A DNA stretch of 64,000 nucleotides from Pisaster brevispinus (lineage: Eukaryota > Echinodermata > Asteroidea > Forcipulatida > Asteriidae). The translations under genes and the position numbers were made by a program. Under the pieces are notes generated by a model. That model was not told the DNA's origin, did no database searches, and saw only the letters and a program-made list of their open reading frames with translations. Shown in pieces: positions 21,801-30,116 of this stretch. Within the stretch, counting starts at the first letter, position 1, and each line of letters starts with the position of its first letter. Location: assembly GCA_023634235.1 (NCBI GenBank), contig JAMKCF010000001.1, forward strand, positions 8,930,758 to 8,994,757. Reading direction: 5' to 3'.

Positions 21801-24258
21801 TTTACTCGGAAGTTCATTAATACAATCACAAAGTTCTACAGTTGTTATTGGGGTCAGGAACAAAGAATTTGGGAAGTCATCACTAATATAATCTAGCGGG
21901 TCTGAATTGGACCAAGGGATCTTCTGAGCTAATTCGGGGCCAACATTTGTAAAGAAATTATTGAACTGATCAGCAATTTTTGGGAGGTCTACAATATTGG
22001 AGTTGTTTACCTTGAAAGAAACAGGAGGCTGGGAAGGTTTTTTGTTCTTTTTGAGAATATTGTTGATAAGTTTCCACGTATTCGTTAAGTTATTTTTTTC
22101 TTTGTTAAACATCATGGTGTAGTAGTTTTTCTTGGCAGCTCTAATGACATTTGTAAGTTTATTCTTATATCTTACAAATTTGCGCTTGTTTGACTCTGTA
22201 TGATTACTAAGATATTGTTTATATAACCTACGTTTACGTCTGATAGATTTTAGCAGCCCTGTTGTCATCCATGGGTTGACAATGATGTTTTTACATGATC
22301 TGATTCATAAAACGGCGTCCATAGCAGCAGAGGAATAATAGTAAATAAGTACGTGTACGATCAGGTCTCTGTAAATATGGTGTCTTAAAGCAATTTAGAT
22401 CCACAAGTTTTTCAGGGAATGCGAAATAGCTAAGGGTTTCATGATCATATTTGTGTGGATTTGAATAGTAATTATGATGACAAATGATACTGCGCTTACT
22501 ATTTTGGGGGTCAAACACACTGTTTTATCGCATTTACATAAATTAAACGAGGCCAATGTATACATATAAGTTTCTAGATGAATTACAGTTACAATAATTA
22601 GTTCTAGGTACTCAGCTGCGGAATTTATGTGCTGATTCAGCGGCTTGGATCCGTAAAAAAAAAACACCAGAAAACTTATAAATTAATTACTTATAATAAA
22701 TATTTCTTTCATAGTTTTAACTATTTAATAGTTGTAACCATTTAACGTAATTTTTCCTTGTATGATCAGGCCTTAAGAAGAAGCTCAATGCTGCAGCAAA
22801 AACATCAGGTTGTGGAGAAATCGGGGATTGGATCCCAGGGATTGTAAACAATTTGTACTGGGTTGCAGCATCCACTGTGGATGGTGATGGTGATCTGATG
22901 CTTGCGAAATTTTCGAGCATCAACCACATCCTCAACATCCATCACCTCGACAGCCTTCTTTTCCCGCAATGTGCACATGGGGACCTTGCAGAGGACAGGC
23001 AGTGGCTCACACCAGGTATAACACTTTACATTTGACAGTTTCAAGTTAACACAAATCAGTTTCCCTCGGAGGAAAATCTAAATGAGTTAAGAATCGTTCA
23101 CACTCAACAGAGGCAATGGCGACTATTTTGACATTGCCTTTGTACCCCTTAAAATCAATCCAGTTGAAAATTACTTTTTTTTCTCATGAAGATGCCTTTG
23201 ACAAAAGAGAATGTGCCTTTCCTCTGCCAGTAACAAAGTGATGCATGTTTTCTTACATTTATCTTTTCTTTACTATGTTCAATGAATGGTTATTATATTA
23301 CAATATTTAGGACCAGCCAAGAAAATTTCAGCAATATTGGACAGCACATGGACAAGGAAAGATGTGAAAATGCTCTCTCCATTATTGCAAACATCAGTGG
23401 AAGGGTTTCATTCCATCATAAACCAATGCGCACCGAAAATGTTTGGTTTTTTTAATGAAGGAATGTTATGCAGGTTAGTAAAAGTATGATATGCATAAAA
23501 CCTCCCGAGTGACAACACAATTTGTAAATAATTATGCACAAAAGAAATTGTGCGAATTTCTGTTAAACAATTTGGTGTCGTACAGAAACATTCACATAGC
23601 ACTGATTTGAAGTAAAGGAAACATTGATGCTGCTAGTTACCATAGCAATGATGTAAGTATGTGGCATTACACATGAATATTTGAAATATATCTTTAATTT
23701 GAAACCTTAATTTTTCAGAATTTACTTGGCTGCTTTGCACTTCAACGAGAATTCTGGCAGGCAGCAGGCAAGCGATAAACAGGTCAACCCAGCCTTCGCT
23801 ATTACCTACCCACGAGCCAAACAAGGCAAATACAGTGTTAGAAAGGTGCAGATCAAGTGTTCATACAGTAAGTACTTATGAAATGCACAAGCCTGTGAAC
23901 CATCAATAAGATCTTTTTCAGATTTTTCATGAACTTCATTTATCAAAATAAAACAAACTGGTTTACCAATTCGAACATGTATGTCTTCACTTTTTATCTG
24001 TTTTATTAATGTATAGATTTCATTGTGAAGATAATGGAAAAGGTGCTTGTATTTTGTGAGGCTGGTGACCAGACAAGGAAGAACTACCCAGAGCTAACGG
24101 CAAGTCCAGGACATCTGACAGCGAAAGTGACGAGGCCAAACAAACTGGAAGCTGTAAAGGCTTTTGTGTCACGCTTCGGTAAAGCGGTAGAGCCTGTTGG
24201 AAGACCGGAGGGTACTGAAAGTGTGGAAGTTCCAACAAGGATCGTTTTCAAGAAGTAA
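8721..24258 (+). CDS. THAP-domain, DDE-transposase-like split gene
   Basis: I infer about eleven exons: 8721-8863 joined to 9627-9841 (THAP, split by a MITE), 10871-10965, 11349-11422, 11497-11603, 11833-12082, 12428-about 12731, 15638-15783, 15978-16173, 22770-23015, 23311-23473, 23719-23867, 24017-24258 (stop). All junctions have GT and AG, and the codon phase matches across each. The body has a 'WRSQPMIGKISAGNLL' block, then 'RTDMRSDSMGHSAKYG', 'TMDRHRQVTKYIRD' and 'YDVWHVAKG'. Together these resemble the DDE transposases with an N-terminal THAP finger (Kolobok- or P-like); the superfamily is my inference. An exon between about 12731 and 15638 may be lost. So many introns argue against a mobile copy; a domesticated gene or its pseudogene fits better. 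Confidence 0.75.
8864..9618. mobile_element. Non-autonomous hAT element (MITE) in the THAP exon
   Basis: The 755-bp element starts CAGGGGGGGGGGGGCGGACA and ends TGTCCGCCCCCGCCCCCCCTG. These are inverted repeats of the CAGGG...CCCTG type typical of hAT. An exact 8-bp duplication AAGTTATC lies at 8856-8863 and 9619-9626, the hAT target-site length. No transposase is present; the inner frame 8826-9134 is not recognisable. With one AAGTTATC set aside, the THAP frame continues without a shift, so the insertion postdates the THAP exon. Confidence 0.93.
10871..12733 (+). CDS. Middle exons of the THAP-DDE gene
   Basis: Five exons. 10871-10965 follows a good CCCTTTCAG acceptor and ends at AAG|GTAAG. 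11349-11422 encodes a stretch with 'EETTDNLEQIVRLLK', possibly a coiled coil. 11497-11603 is basic ('RSKKTQTNPKRFHPV'). 11833-12082 is acidic and serine-rich ('VDSDSDGPVHDSQISDSDYL'). 12428 to about 12731 carries 'CSVRSWRSQPMIGK' and 'LTSFNVAAYSYSTFFNHQ', a cysteine/tryptophan block that precedes the catalytic core in this protein family. Phases are 1-0-2-1-2 and agree at each junction. The end of the last exon is uncertain (CAAA|GTTGGT or TTG|GTAGTT). Confidence 0.7.
12734..13379. other. Intron segment with an unassigned 82-residue open frame
   Basis: Within this intron an open frame on + runs from a TAG at 12918-12920 to TAA at 13179-13181. From about 12936 it reads 'GKVLFAELTLDQYQKFQKDI', then a helical Ala/Lys/Glu stretch and 'FHYFTRNRQDFPLKHNGLF'. 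It is GC-richer than the intron around it and ends shortly before the Penelope-like element. It could be that element's 5' coding or an unrelated captured exon. I do not recognise it. Confidence 0.35.
13380..15500 (+). mobile_element. Penelope-like element 1, decayed
   Basis: An N-terminal 'LGKGLNFVPTPTK' at about 13453-13491 is typical of Penelope-like elements. The RT follows: 'IVIKPYDKGRGICIMNLTD' (about 13753-13809), 'RPIISGCTSPTAKISEFVDF' (about 14052-14110) and the catalytic 'RYRDDILIIYGG' (about 14479-14514). The piece that should hold the G-T-x-M-G-T-K-x-A-P block is missing, with a jump near 14380. Downstream 'FIAFKKDKNIREMIVRAKLP' (about 15076-15135) is the usual linker, then 'THLWALKNKDIP' (about 15243-15278), which in relatives lies at the end of the GIY-YIG nuclease. 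The nuclease core itself is not seen. Many stops and shifts; dead. Confidence 0.85.
15638..16173 (+). CDS. Catalytic-core exons of the THAP-DDE gene
   Basis: Exon 15638-15783 follows CAACAG and ends CAG|GTAATC. It contains 'RTDMRSDSMGHSAKYGCYSV', where the Asp residues are candidates for the first catalytic Asp. Exon 15978-16173 follows a T-rich tract and TTGCAG; it contains 'ITMDRHRQVTKYIRDRL' with a candidate second Asp and ends 'YYDVWHVAKG', a phrase common to several DDE transposase families. Both have no stop and are joined in phase 0, and the second ends in phase 1, matching the exon at 22770. Assigning catalytic residues is inference from family resemblance. Confidence 0.8.
16272..16885 (-). 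mobile_element. LINE 3' fragment
   Basis: On the minus strand a short coding end reads 'NTRSASNLHHHQARTSLYLS' and 'RNQGPILWSHLKPLP', then 'FKNYL' and a stop near 16690. This is the C-terminal tail found after the RT in many non-LTR elements. About 400 bases of 3' UTR follow and end in a repeat (AAACC)n at about 16276-16300, a typical LINE tail. The fragment abuts the broken tyrosine recombinase of the DIRS element, suggesting it cut that element. Confidence 0.75.
16885..17412 (-). pseudogene. DIRS RNase H C-terminus and tyrosine recombinase start
   Basis: After a 1-base frame break near 17395-17405 the RNase H continues with 'RCDNSAVVHINNKQTSRCDM', and the connection is seen as 'HVPGVRNDIADSLSRFQ' at about 17195-17145. 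The tyrosine recombinase begins at about 17052 with 'LAPNTHKTYQVGWRAFCQFK' and 'VREFVASLS', the N-terminal core-binding domain. The catalytic domain with R-H-R-Y is absent, because a LINE fragment replaces it from about 16885. Confidence 0.75.
17394..18635 (-). CDS. DIRS reverse transcriptase and RNase H
   Basis: This is an open frame of 413 codons. RT motifs run in order: 'SPIGLVPKHNPGEFRLIHNL' (about residues 110-130), 'KSDIKSAFRLLPV' with the first catalytic Asp, 'LPMGCSVSC' and 'HYLDDFLFVG' with the Asp pair. RNase H begins with 'DLFTDAAASIGFGG' near residue 388. The frame is intact up to a break at 17394, where the RNase H continues in another frame. The start overlaps the end of the Gag frame, as is common in DIRS elements. 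The RT itself looks functional in sequence, but the element is truncated downstream. Confidence 0.88.
   Translation of the reverse strand: MHVIFVPPTPIKINTLKNWLSFYPDKRNASLLSAGFSEGFHLGYRGPRLCRDSVCLSSATEQPNVVLAKLHEEIKLGRIAGPFKHRPFANLQCSPIGLVPKHNPGEFRLIHNLSFPSGGSINDFIYKDICTVHYNSFDTAVDLVASSGQRSWVAKSDIKSAFRLLPVAPSDYELLGFVFQGEFYYDKCLPMGCSVSCSLFGAFSTFLEFQVKRVSQSVYVTHYLDDFLFVGESQSDCAALLQTFRSVCNQLGVPIAGEKTMGPSQVITYLGLEIDTIQQLVRVPAVKVLALRQQINRFLGKSKLSLREIQSLVGSLNFVCMAVAPGRAFTRRLIGLTLGLRKPHHKVRISAGAKMDLVMWLEFLGNFNDVSLFLHRQWQSNEGIDLFTDAAASIGFGGYFNGKWFHAKWAPNS
18752..18796. repeat. Tandem duplication of a 22-bp unit
   Basis: TGCTGAGCCGTTCTATAACCCT occurs twice back to back at the Gag/RT overlap of the DIRS element. 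It repeats 'KGYRTAQQ' in the Gag frame and shifts the relation of the two frames by one base (22 = 3x7+1). It may be a recent slippage event. Confidence 0.6.
18764..19834 (-). CDS. DIRS Gag-like protein
   Basis: This is an open frame of 356 codons. The first 80 residues are Pro/Ala/Gly/Ser-rich with repeats such as AGPSVAGPS. The middle is 'GVVVPPFPNLLEGYGRP' and a helical region. Near the end lies a cysteine/histidine cluster, 'GGCRWNPCKYPHRCASCSRF' followed by GHGAATCR, the Gag zinc finger of DIRS/Ngaro elements that packages the RNA. The true start may lie further right, because the Arg-Gly run near 19900 is in a neighbouring frame. Confidence 0.8.
   Translation of the reverse strand: MRAPPRPLLLTTAAQNSHLWASLTSAPSSASSAGPLLAGPLPIGHPSAGGPTVAGPSVAGPSPLYPVGHAGTLTDIGFNNQQGAGVLPALSGVVVPPFPNLLEGYGRPTPIPSVQDSCGLGFHVTQALKEKIWNSQYVDMALLFRDNAVFSLASADSGTGLSMMVDEQGRVVFRPASAPPRKLQTIDHWTSAFHTCMAVYSVRHPMRFGELLKYAETIRLAAAQFPGLGWRSYDEQFRLRQEAQPSRSWAMLDTELWVTVAAATATGYMPVAAATYTGKQFPSPMSKGGTLACDAFDAFNAGGCRWNPCKYPHRCASCSRFGHGAATCRIGKGRQGGLPAGGFGGSKGYRTAQQGL
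20051..20517. other. Segment between the DIRS and LINE copies, no gene seen
   Basis: A 5' region of the DIRS element probably extends some way into this stretch, but I cannot mark its end. Only short frames are present; no motif is recognised. Confidence 0.4.
20518..22300 (-). mobile_element. LINE (CR1/Jockey-like), truncated at both ends
   Basis: Frame 22268-21120 holds an N-terminal segment ('LLKSIRRKRRLYKQYLSNHT') and RT motifs: 'NYRPISILPCFSKILERLV', 'GLFLDLSKAFDTIDHNIL' and 'IRCGVPQGSIRGRILFLIYI'. The frame breaks near 21125-21165 just where the Y-A-D-D box should be. Frame 21096-20518 continues with 'CTFLGLVIDSKLSWKQH' and the C-terminal region up to 'KLPKAIYLI', where the element ends abruptly. 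The endonuclease is missing at the right end. It sits in the same intron as the DIRS element. Confidence 0.85.
22301..22769. other. Intron remainder, no gene seen
   Basis: AT-rich. A minus-strand frame at 22291-22518 has no recognisable motif. A branch/acceptor region precedes the exon at 22770. Confidence 0.4.
22770..24258 (+). CDS. C-terminal exons of the THAP-DDE gene
   Basis: Four exons. 22770-23015 reads 'GLKKKLNAAAKTSGCGEIGD' and 'IVNNLYWVAASTVDGDG', the region after the catalytic core in this family, where a conserved Trp and Cys lie. 23311-23473 contains 'PLLQTSVEGFHSIINQCAPK', where the E is a candidate third catalytic residue. 23719-23867 reads 'IYLAALHFNENSGRQQASDK', a common C-terminal phrase of the family. 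24017-24258 ends basic and stops at 24256-24258. Phases 1-1-2-1 match. All four are free of stops and retain good splice signals, which hints at past or present selection. Confidence 0.8.
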
Positions 24259-25019
24259 AAGAAGAAAAAGAAGAAAAGCAAGAAAGCAGACAAAAGGCGG
24301 TCTGGACAGTATGAAGAGGGAGAAGGTTCTGCTCAGAGAAAACAAAGGAAAAAGTAAATTGCCTGTTAACTATTAGAAACTGCTGTTGTAGGGAGATGGG
24401 AATGGCTTCATACACCCCCCCCCCCTTGCATCCTTTACTTGACAAAGTTATTGTTGCATAACATGGTTTAAGGGCGAATTGTTTGTATGGTATCATCCAG
24501 ACAGGCAATATTCTATACATGGGGTTTACAGGCAACACACAAATTTATTGAAATGTAATTGGCAAACAGCTTTTGCATTATAATAATGTTTATTACATTT
24601 AAAATTTAGTGTAAGGCAAATCTTCTAAAAGAATAGGGCTAATACATGTATCAAACTGGTCATCAGCCACTGAATACACATTCATGGTACTAGTTTGTGA
24701 AAGATATAAAGGAATCAGACTACTTTACCTTCCAGCCCCAGTTTGCTCAAATTGATTTGAGTAGAACACAGCACAAACCACCGTAATAAATGATTATTAG
24801 TGAGATGACAAAAAAAACATCACAATTTTTTTCGATTTTTGTCTGATACACAGCTTTTTTTAATGATCAAATTTACAGTAAAAAATACATCTGCTGTAGG
24901 TGTAGTCATAGGTACTTGACCAATGCAGTGATTATTGTGTATATACAGTGTGCATAAAACCTGTGTACTCTCATGAGGCCTAGAAAAAAAAATTAAATTC
25001 AAACTCCACAATTTCGTTT
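24259..25019. other. 3' flank of the THAP-DDE gene, no gene seen
   Basis: A lysine-coding AAG-rich run follows the stop codon. A poly-C tract lies at about 24411-24424. The rest is AT-rich without a recognised feature. Confidence 0.5.
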
Positions 25020-25401
25020 AAATTCGTATAAAGATTAGACCCTAGCTTAGATTAGACCCACTGTTTTATATCAGTCTCTTGAAAATCTCTTGAAAATCTC
25101 GTTTTTCTACTGGATACATCCCAGTTATTTGCCTGGAACTGTTATAGAAGTTGCTACATACACCTTGTGACTCTTCTGATCATCTGTAACTGGTCATTCT
25201 CAGACTGGTTTTACTGCTTTTTGACTGTGATTCCTTCTGCCTTGAGTGGGATCCGTATGCTCACGGCCTGCATACTACAGTGGACCACTACACTCAACAC
25301 ATACATATATAGAGTGCATGCATACAAGCAGTGGTCGAGCTTGACCACCCTTCTATTGTTCATCATTCATCTAACCACTGGTAATTGGGACATTAATACA
25401 A

Positions 25402-26554
25402 TGTGTTACTCAAGGAGTCAACTACTACAATTGAACACAAGTGCAACACGTAATGGCAGACTGCCACCCACTGTGTACAACACAATAACTGCCGAGGGAC
25501 CCGGGCTGGGTTGAAGAAGATTGTTTTACCTGTTGCTGCAGACTCTACTGACTTCCTGAATGCGACCAATACCAGTCCACCTGTAACATCCCCCTCTCCC
25601 CCTCACAAACTTGATCATCTGAAAATTGGCCTATGGAACGCACAATCTATTAGGAATAAAGTTGCAACACTACATGATATCATCATCGAGAATGATCAAG
25701 GCATTGTTTTCCTAACTGAAACGTGGTTGAGATACGACGATGAGGTTGTTCTAGGTGAGCTTTGCCCACCTGGATACTCGGTTCTCAGTGTACCCCGAGT
25801 GACAGGAACCTGTGGCGGAGGTCATGGTGCTGTTTTAAAAAACCAGTTGAACTTGGAGGTGAGAAAGAACATGTTACCTCAAACCACATCCTTTGATCAT
25901 GCCCTTGTTGCCGATCGTCAGCACAATATCAACTATGTGCTCATTTATAGACCCCCCTCATTCTCGACTAGCGAATTTCTCACTGAGTTTGAAGACTTTG
26001 CTGCTGCCGTTGATCTTCTCCCTGGAAGACCCGTGGTCCTAGGGGACTTTAATCTCCATTACGACTGCCCTCATAAAGCTGAAGTCATCGGTTTCAACAC
26101 AATTACTTCTTCCCTCAATTACCAACAGATCATCCAAGGCCCAACTCATGTTGCAGGAAACACTCTTGACTTGATCCTTGTCAAAGATCGCGACTCTTTG
26201 TTCGAGTCTTACACCAGTGAGCACCTCCATGTGTCTGACCATCATCTTATAAACTGTACACTCAACCTACTCAAGCCACGTGACGAAAAAACAACATATG
26301 TCTCACGCAACTTTAGATCTATTGATCCCAAGGCTTTTGATCAAGATCTCGCTGCTGGAATTGACTCGGTTCTTTCTGCTGACCACGATGACATTGATGT
26401 ACTTGTCAGGTGTTATAACCGGGCCTGTCAGCAAGTACAGGATGCCCACGCGCCATCAACAGTCCGAACCCGCACCACCCGATGCAAGCCACCTTGGTTC
26501 AACAACTCTGTTGAGGATTCTCGTCGTGCCCGACGGACTTGTGAACGCAAATAG
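25402..26554 (+). pseudogene. LINE endonuclease region
   Basis: The likely start is the ATG at 25402 ('MCYSRSQLLQLNTSA'); a TGA at about 25512-25514 then breaks the frame. From 25511 the APE-like endonuclease is seen: 'LKIGLWNAQSIRNKVATLHD' with the N of the first motif, 'VFLTETWLRYDD' with the metal-binding E, 'VLIYRPPS', 'PVVLGDFNLHYD' with D-x-N, and 'SDHHLINCTL' with the final D-H. All key residues are present. The frame ends at a TAG at 26552-26554, and coding resumes in another frame from about 26539. Confidence 0.85.
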
Positions 26555-28453
26555 AAAGTCACATTCTGAGACTGATCATGTAGCCTATATTCAAGCACAG
26601 AGGAATCTGTGTGATGTTATAAATGAGTCTAAGGCAGAATTCTATAATAACAAATTGTCTAACTGTACCTCTAAAGAGATGTTTAAGACCGTAAATAAAC
26701 TACTTAATAAAAGCAGTAATAACTTACCTGATTGTACCTCATCCTCAGATCTTGCTGGTAATTTTTGTGATTTTTTCACAGGGAAGATTGACAGAATCCG
26801 TGATGATTGATAATATACATGTACGTCCCTCTGATGTGAGTTTTCCACTTACTGACAAACCCTATTGTTCTATGTCTAGTTTCGAGGCTATAACAGCTGA
26901 TGAACTCAGCAAGATTGTCATGAAATCTCCCTCAAAGAGTTGTGTCCTCGACCCACTCCCAACCTGGTTGATCAAAGAACACTTGCCCACCGTTATTCCT
27001 ATCCTGTGCCGCATTGTTAATGTTTCTCTCACTACGGGTCAGTTTCCCTCTGAACTCCGTAAAGCAATCATCACCCCTGTCCTGAAAAAACCCTCTCTTG
27101 ACCATCAACAGCTCAGCAGTTATCGTCCTATTTCAAATTTGCCCTTTTTGGGTAAGTTGATTGAAAGAACTGCATCCATCCAAGTAGCTGCCTTCATCAA
27201 CTCTAATCATTTGGGAGAGCCATTGCAGTCTGCGTACCGTAGTGCACACAGCACTGAGACTGCTCTTCTCACTGTGCAGGATACTTTTCTCAGAGCTATT
27301 GACCGACAAGAAGCTGTTTTGCTAATGCTGTTAGACATGTCAGCCGCCTTTGATACGGTTGATCATTCCATTCTCTTGCAGCGTCTCACTGATGACTTTG
27401 GTATTCGCGGTGCTGTTCATCAGTGGTTCGGGTCATACTTAAGTGGAAGATCAAGCCAAGTTAGTGTCGAAGGATCTTTTTCGTCCGAAACCCCATTGAA
27501 ATATGGTGTCCCACAAGGATCAGTCATTGGACCCCAAGTTTTCACATATTATACCCACTTCATTGGTCATATTGTCTGGCAGCACGCTATCAACTACCAC
27601 ATATATGATGATGATGTGCAGTTATTTCTGTGCTTTGATCCAACTGTTCCCGGGGACGCAGCTTGTGCTCTATTCAGACTTGCCAAGTGTGTAAAGGAGC
27701 TGCAGGCATGGATGATCAGCAATAAACTGATGATGAACTGCACAAAAACTGAGTTCTTCATCGCCTCTTCTCCTAACCATTATAAACGCCTTCAACACCT
27801 TACATTCCAGCTAGATGAAGTTCAAATCTCCCCATTTCCTGCCGTCAAGAACTTGGGTGCTGTTTTCGACCATGACTTGAAAATGACTAGTCACATAACC
27901 CAACTTTGTCGATCCCTCAATTTTCTGATCCGGAACCTTAACAGAATCAGACGTTTCCTAAATGTTGATGCATGCCATAACGCAGTTCGTTCCCTTATTC
28001 TATCCAAGTTGGACTATTGTAGCTGTCTTCTAAATGGTGTGTCTCAGAAAAAATCTCTCGTCTACAAAAAATTCAGAACAGGTGTGCTAAGCTTATTTTC
28101 AGGAAGCCAAAATTTGTCCACGTTTCTCCTCTCCTTCGTAACCTCCACTGGCTTCCAGTTGCTAAACGCATTCAATTCCGCACTCTTGTTCATACATACA
28201 AGTCTCTCAACAACCTGTCTCCGAGTTACCTCTCATCTCTACTTCATACCCGGAAGTCCTCCTCGTACTGTCTTCGCTCTTCTGTAGGAGGATGTCTTCA
28301 AGTTCCCAAATCTCGCAAACAGGCTGGTGACCGAGTTTTTTCTGTCTCTGCCCCAAGGCTATGGAATAACCTTCCCACTTATGTTAAAAATTCAACTGGT
28401 CTCACTGTTTTTAAAAAGGCCCTCAAGACTCATCTTTTCTCTGCTCGCATGTA
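26539..28453 (+). pseudogene. LINE reverse transcriptase region
   Basis: After two frame changes (about 26550 and 26800) a long frame 26752-28287 carries 'CVLDPLPTWLIKEHLPTVIP', 'SYRPISNLPFLGKLIERTA', 'LLMLLDMSAAFDTVDHSILL' and 'YGVPQGSVIGPQVFTYYTHF'. The catalytic box reads IYDDDVQLF, where relatives have Y-A-D-D; the aspartates remain. A shift near 28040 moves the C-terminal tail into another frame, where 'NLHWLPVAKRIQF' and 'APRLWNNLPTYVKN' lead to the stop at about 28451-28453. Confidence 0.85.
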
Positions 28454-28600
28454 ATCTGGGTTTTCTCCAGTGTGCCCACCCCCCTGCCTTTCTGGCTTTC
28501 TCTTCTTTTCCCTTTTCCAGCGCTTTGCATCCCCTGGTAAAAGGCGCTTTATAAATGCCCTGTTTATTATTATTATTTAATATTATTCACCGCCTACAGT

Positions 28601-28836
28601 TGAGCAAAGATGAACTTCTTATGTTTTTTGCCAATTGGGTAAATTCTGTAAACTTCTACATGTACTGTTCAACTTTATGTATTGCCAGTCTTATATTTAT
28701 TTTTATTGGATTGTTATTTGTTATCCATATGAGTACATGGTCTTCAATAAAGCAGGCTAATTTCTGTTTACATATTGAAAGTGAAATTTACATGAATTAA
28801 TAAATCAATTCAATTCAAATTCAATTCAAATCAACA
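28601..28836 (+). mobile_element. 3' tail of a second LINE
   Basis: A T-rich UTR-like block is followed by AATAAAG at about 28747 and a repeat made of AATTC units (CAATTCAATTCAAATTCAAT) at about 28806-28834. Such pentamer tails end several non-LTR elements. No coding is left. Confidence 0.5.
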
Positions 28837-29487
28837 TGTATTTCCACATTGGTAAAACAAGGGAGGATATAATAAGCAAATTTAGAACAAGGATTTAAAT
28901 CAAAGACAATCAATAAATGATTTTCGAAAAATAAATAATGGAAACAAAATAAGTAATGGAATGAAAATAATATAATGTAATGAGTACGGAGCAAACCAGT
29001 ATGGGGGCATTTTCAGAAGCCAAAAGGAGGCTTGTGTTGAAATGCCCACTGACAAATACAAGACGAAACAAATTACAGCAAAAAAAAAAATTAACAATTA
29101 CCAAAATAAATGTCATCCTAAATATTTTGGTAAGGACACAGTCCTGAGGTTGATGCATGTTACATTACTGCATGGTCTTAAAGACCCAGCTCAACATTAG
29201 TAAGACCGAAAAAAATGTGAATCGTTATGGACAAGCACAAAACTTACATGGTTCAAAGATGGTCATGGTGAACGGGTTGAGATCTTCACAAGAAATACTT
29301 TTTCTGGAAGGTCATACTTTTTGAGATGCACGTGTGAGTGAAACAATTTTCTTTTCAGTGACAATATGCTTAATTTAATTAGTCATGAAATAATAAAAAT
29401 GTTTTTCTTTATTCACTAAGCTCAAACTTTCAGAGGATTGTTATTTCATGGTATACATTGGGTCACGTCAAATATGGATACAATTAC
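28837..29487. other. AT-rich intergenic, no gene seen
   Basis: I see no conserved motif or repeat with clear limits in this stretch. Confidence 0.5.
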
Positions 29488-29694
29488 AAATATTAATTTG
29501 GGTTTTTACCCTACACTGATGTGTGTTAGCACTGTATACTCAGTACTTTCCCGAGTTCTGTGAAAAAAATCACAGGTATATTACTCGGGTGGGAATCGAA
29601 CCCAAGACTTTTGCAATTCTAGAGCAGTGTCTTACCAACTAGATCACTGAGATTGCCCGGTAGCTAGAGGCAGTTCGAATCCTATATTTTAGGA
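29488..29694 (-). mobile_element. tRNA-derived SINE-like copy, left arm
   Basis: On minus this segment reads like the copy at 29765-29975, with a B box GGTTCGATTCCCACCCGAGT (seen on + as ACTCGGGTGGGAATCGAACC at about 29583-29602). It forms the left arm of a large inverted repeat; a stretch of about 70 bases separates the arms. Confidence 0.75.
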
Positions 29695-29764
29695 TAAAAA
29701 CCTAAATTAATATTCTTTATCCCCGATGGAAAATTAACATCTATTAAATCGTTGCGGTACCCGC

Positions 29765-29975
29765 CTCTAAAATATAGGATTCGAACTGCCTCTAGCAATC
29801 TCGATGGTCTCGTTGGTAAGACACTGCTCTGGAATTGCAAAGGTCGTGGGTTCGATTCCCACCCGAGTAATATGCCTGTGATTTTTTTTCACAGAACTCG
29901 GGAAAGTACTGAGTATACAGTGCTAACACACATCGGTGGAGGGTAAAAACCAAAATTAATATTTATTTATCCCCG
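29765..29975 (+). mobile_element. tRNA-derived SINE-like copy, right arm
   Basis: It contains an A-box-like TGGTCTCGTTGGTAAGA (about 29803-29819) and a B box GGTTCGATTCC (about 29850-29860) at tRNA-like spacing, followed by a tail 'gtaaaaaccaaaattaatat' and 'ttatccccgatgcaaaacta'. A similar tail sits between the arms at about 29693-29745, so each copy carries its own 3' end. I call it tRNA-derived rather than a tRNA gene because the acceptor ends do not pair well and the two copies share non-tRNA flanks. Confidence 0.75.
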
Positions 29976-30116
29976 ATGCAAAACTAACATCTATTATATA
30001 CAATTACAAATTTTGAACTGGAGCTTTGAGTCAAGTATGTTTAGTTTTTAAGTGTAAATACATTAATACATAACCCTAACCGCGCATTTATGTAACCTGT
30101 AAAAGTTTACCTAATT

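Larger units (their letters stand above)
25020..28600 (+). mobile_element. Long LINE, CR1/L2 type
   Basis: A near full-length non-LTR retrotransposon with endonuclease and RT regions and a 3' end that is diagnostic for this group: 'AAAGGCGCTTTATAAATGCC' at about 28538-28557 followed by a (TTA)n tail (about 28561-28578). There is no target duplication, as usual for this clade. Frame breaks near 26554 and 26800 and after 28040 disable it. The 5' limit is approximate; no ORF1 is recognised. Confidence 0.9.
29488..29975. repeat. Large inverted repeat of about 200-bp arms
   Basis: The arms 29488-29694 and 29765-29975 are reverse complements with scattered mismatches, starting from 'gaggcagttcgaatcctata' near the centre and running to 'attaatttgggtttttaccc' at the left and its complement at the right. 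Transcribed as one RNA it would fold into a long hairpin. Confidence 0.85.

Noticed and set aside
22291..22667. Minus-strand exon pair
   Set aside because: Short AT-rich frames without a family match or good splice signals.
29795..29875. A functional tRNA gene
   Set aside because: A and B boxes fit, but the acceptor ends do not pair well and the same unit with non-tRNA flanks occurs inverted nearby, so a tRNA-derived SINE explains it better.
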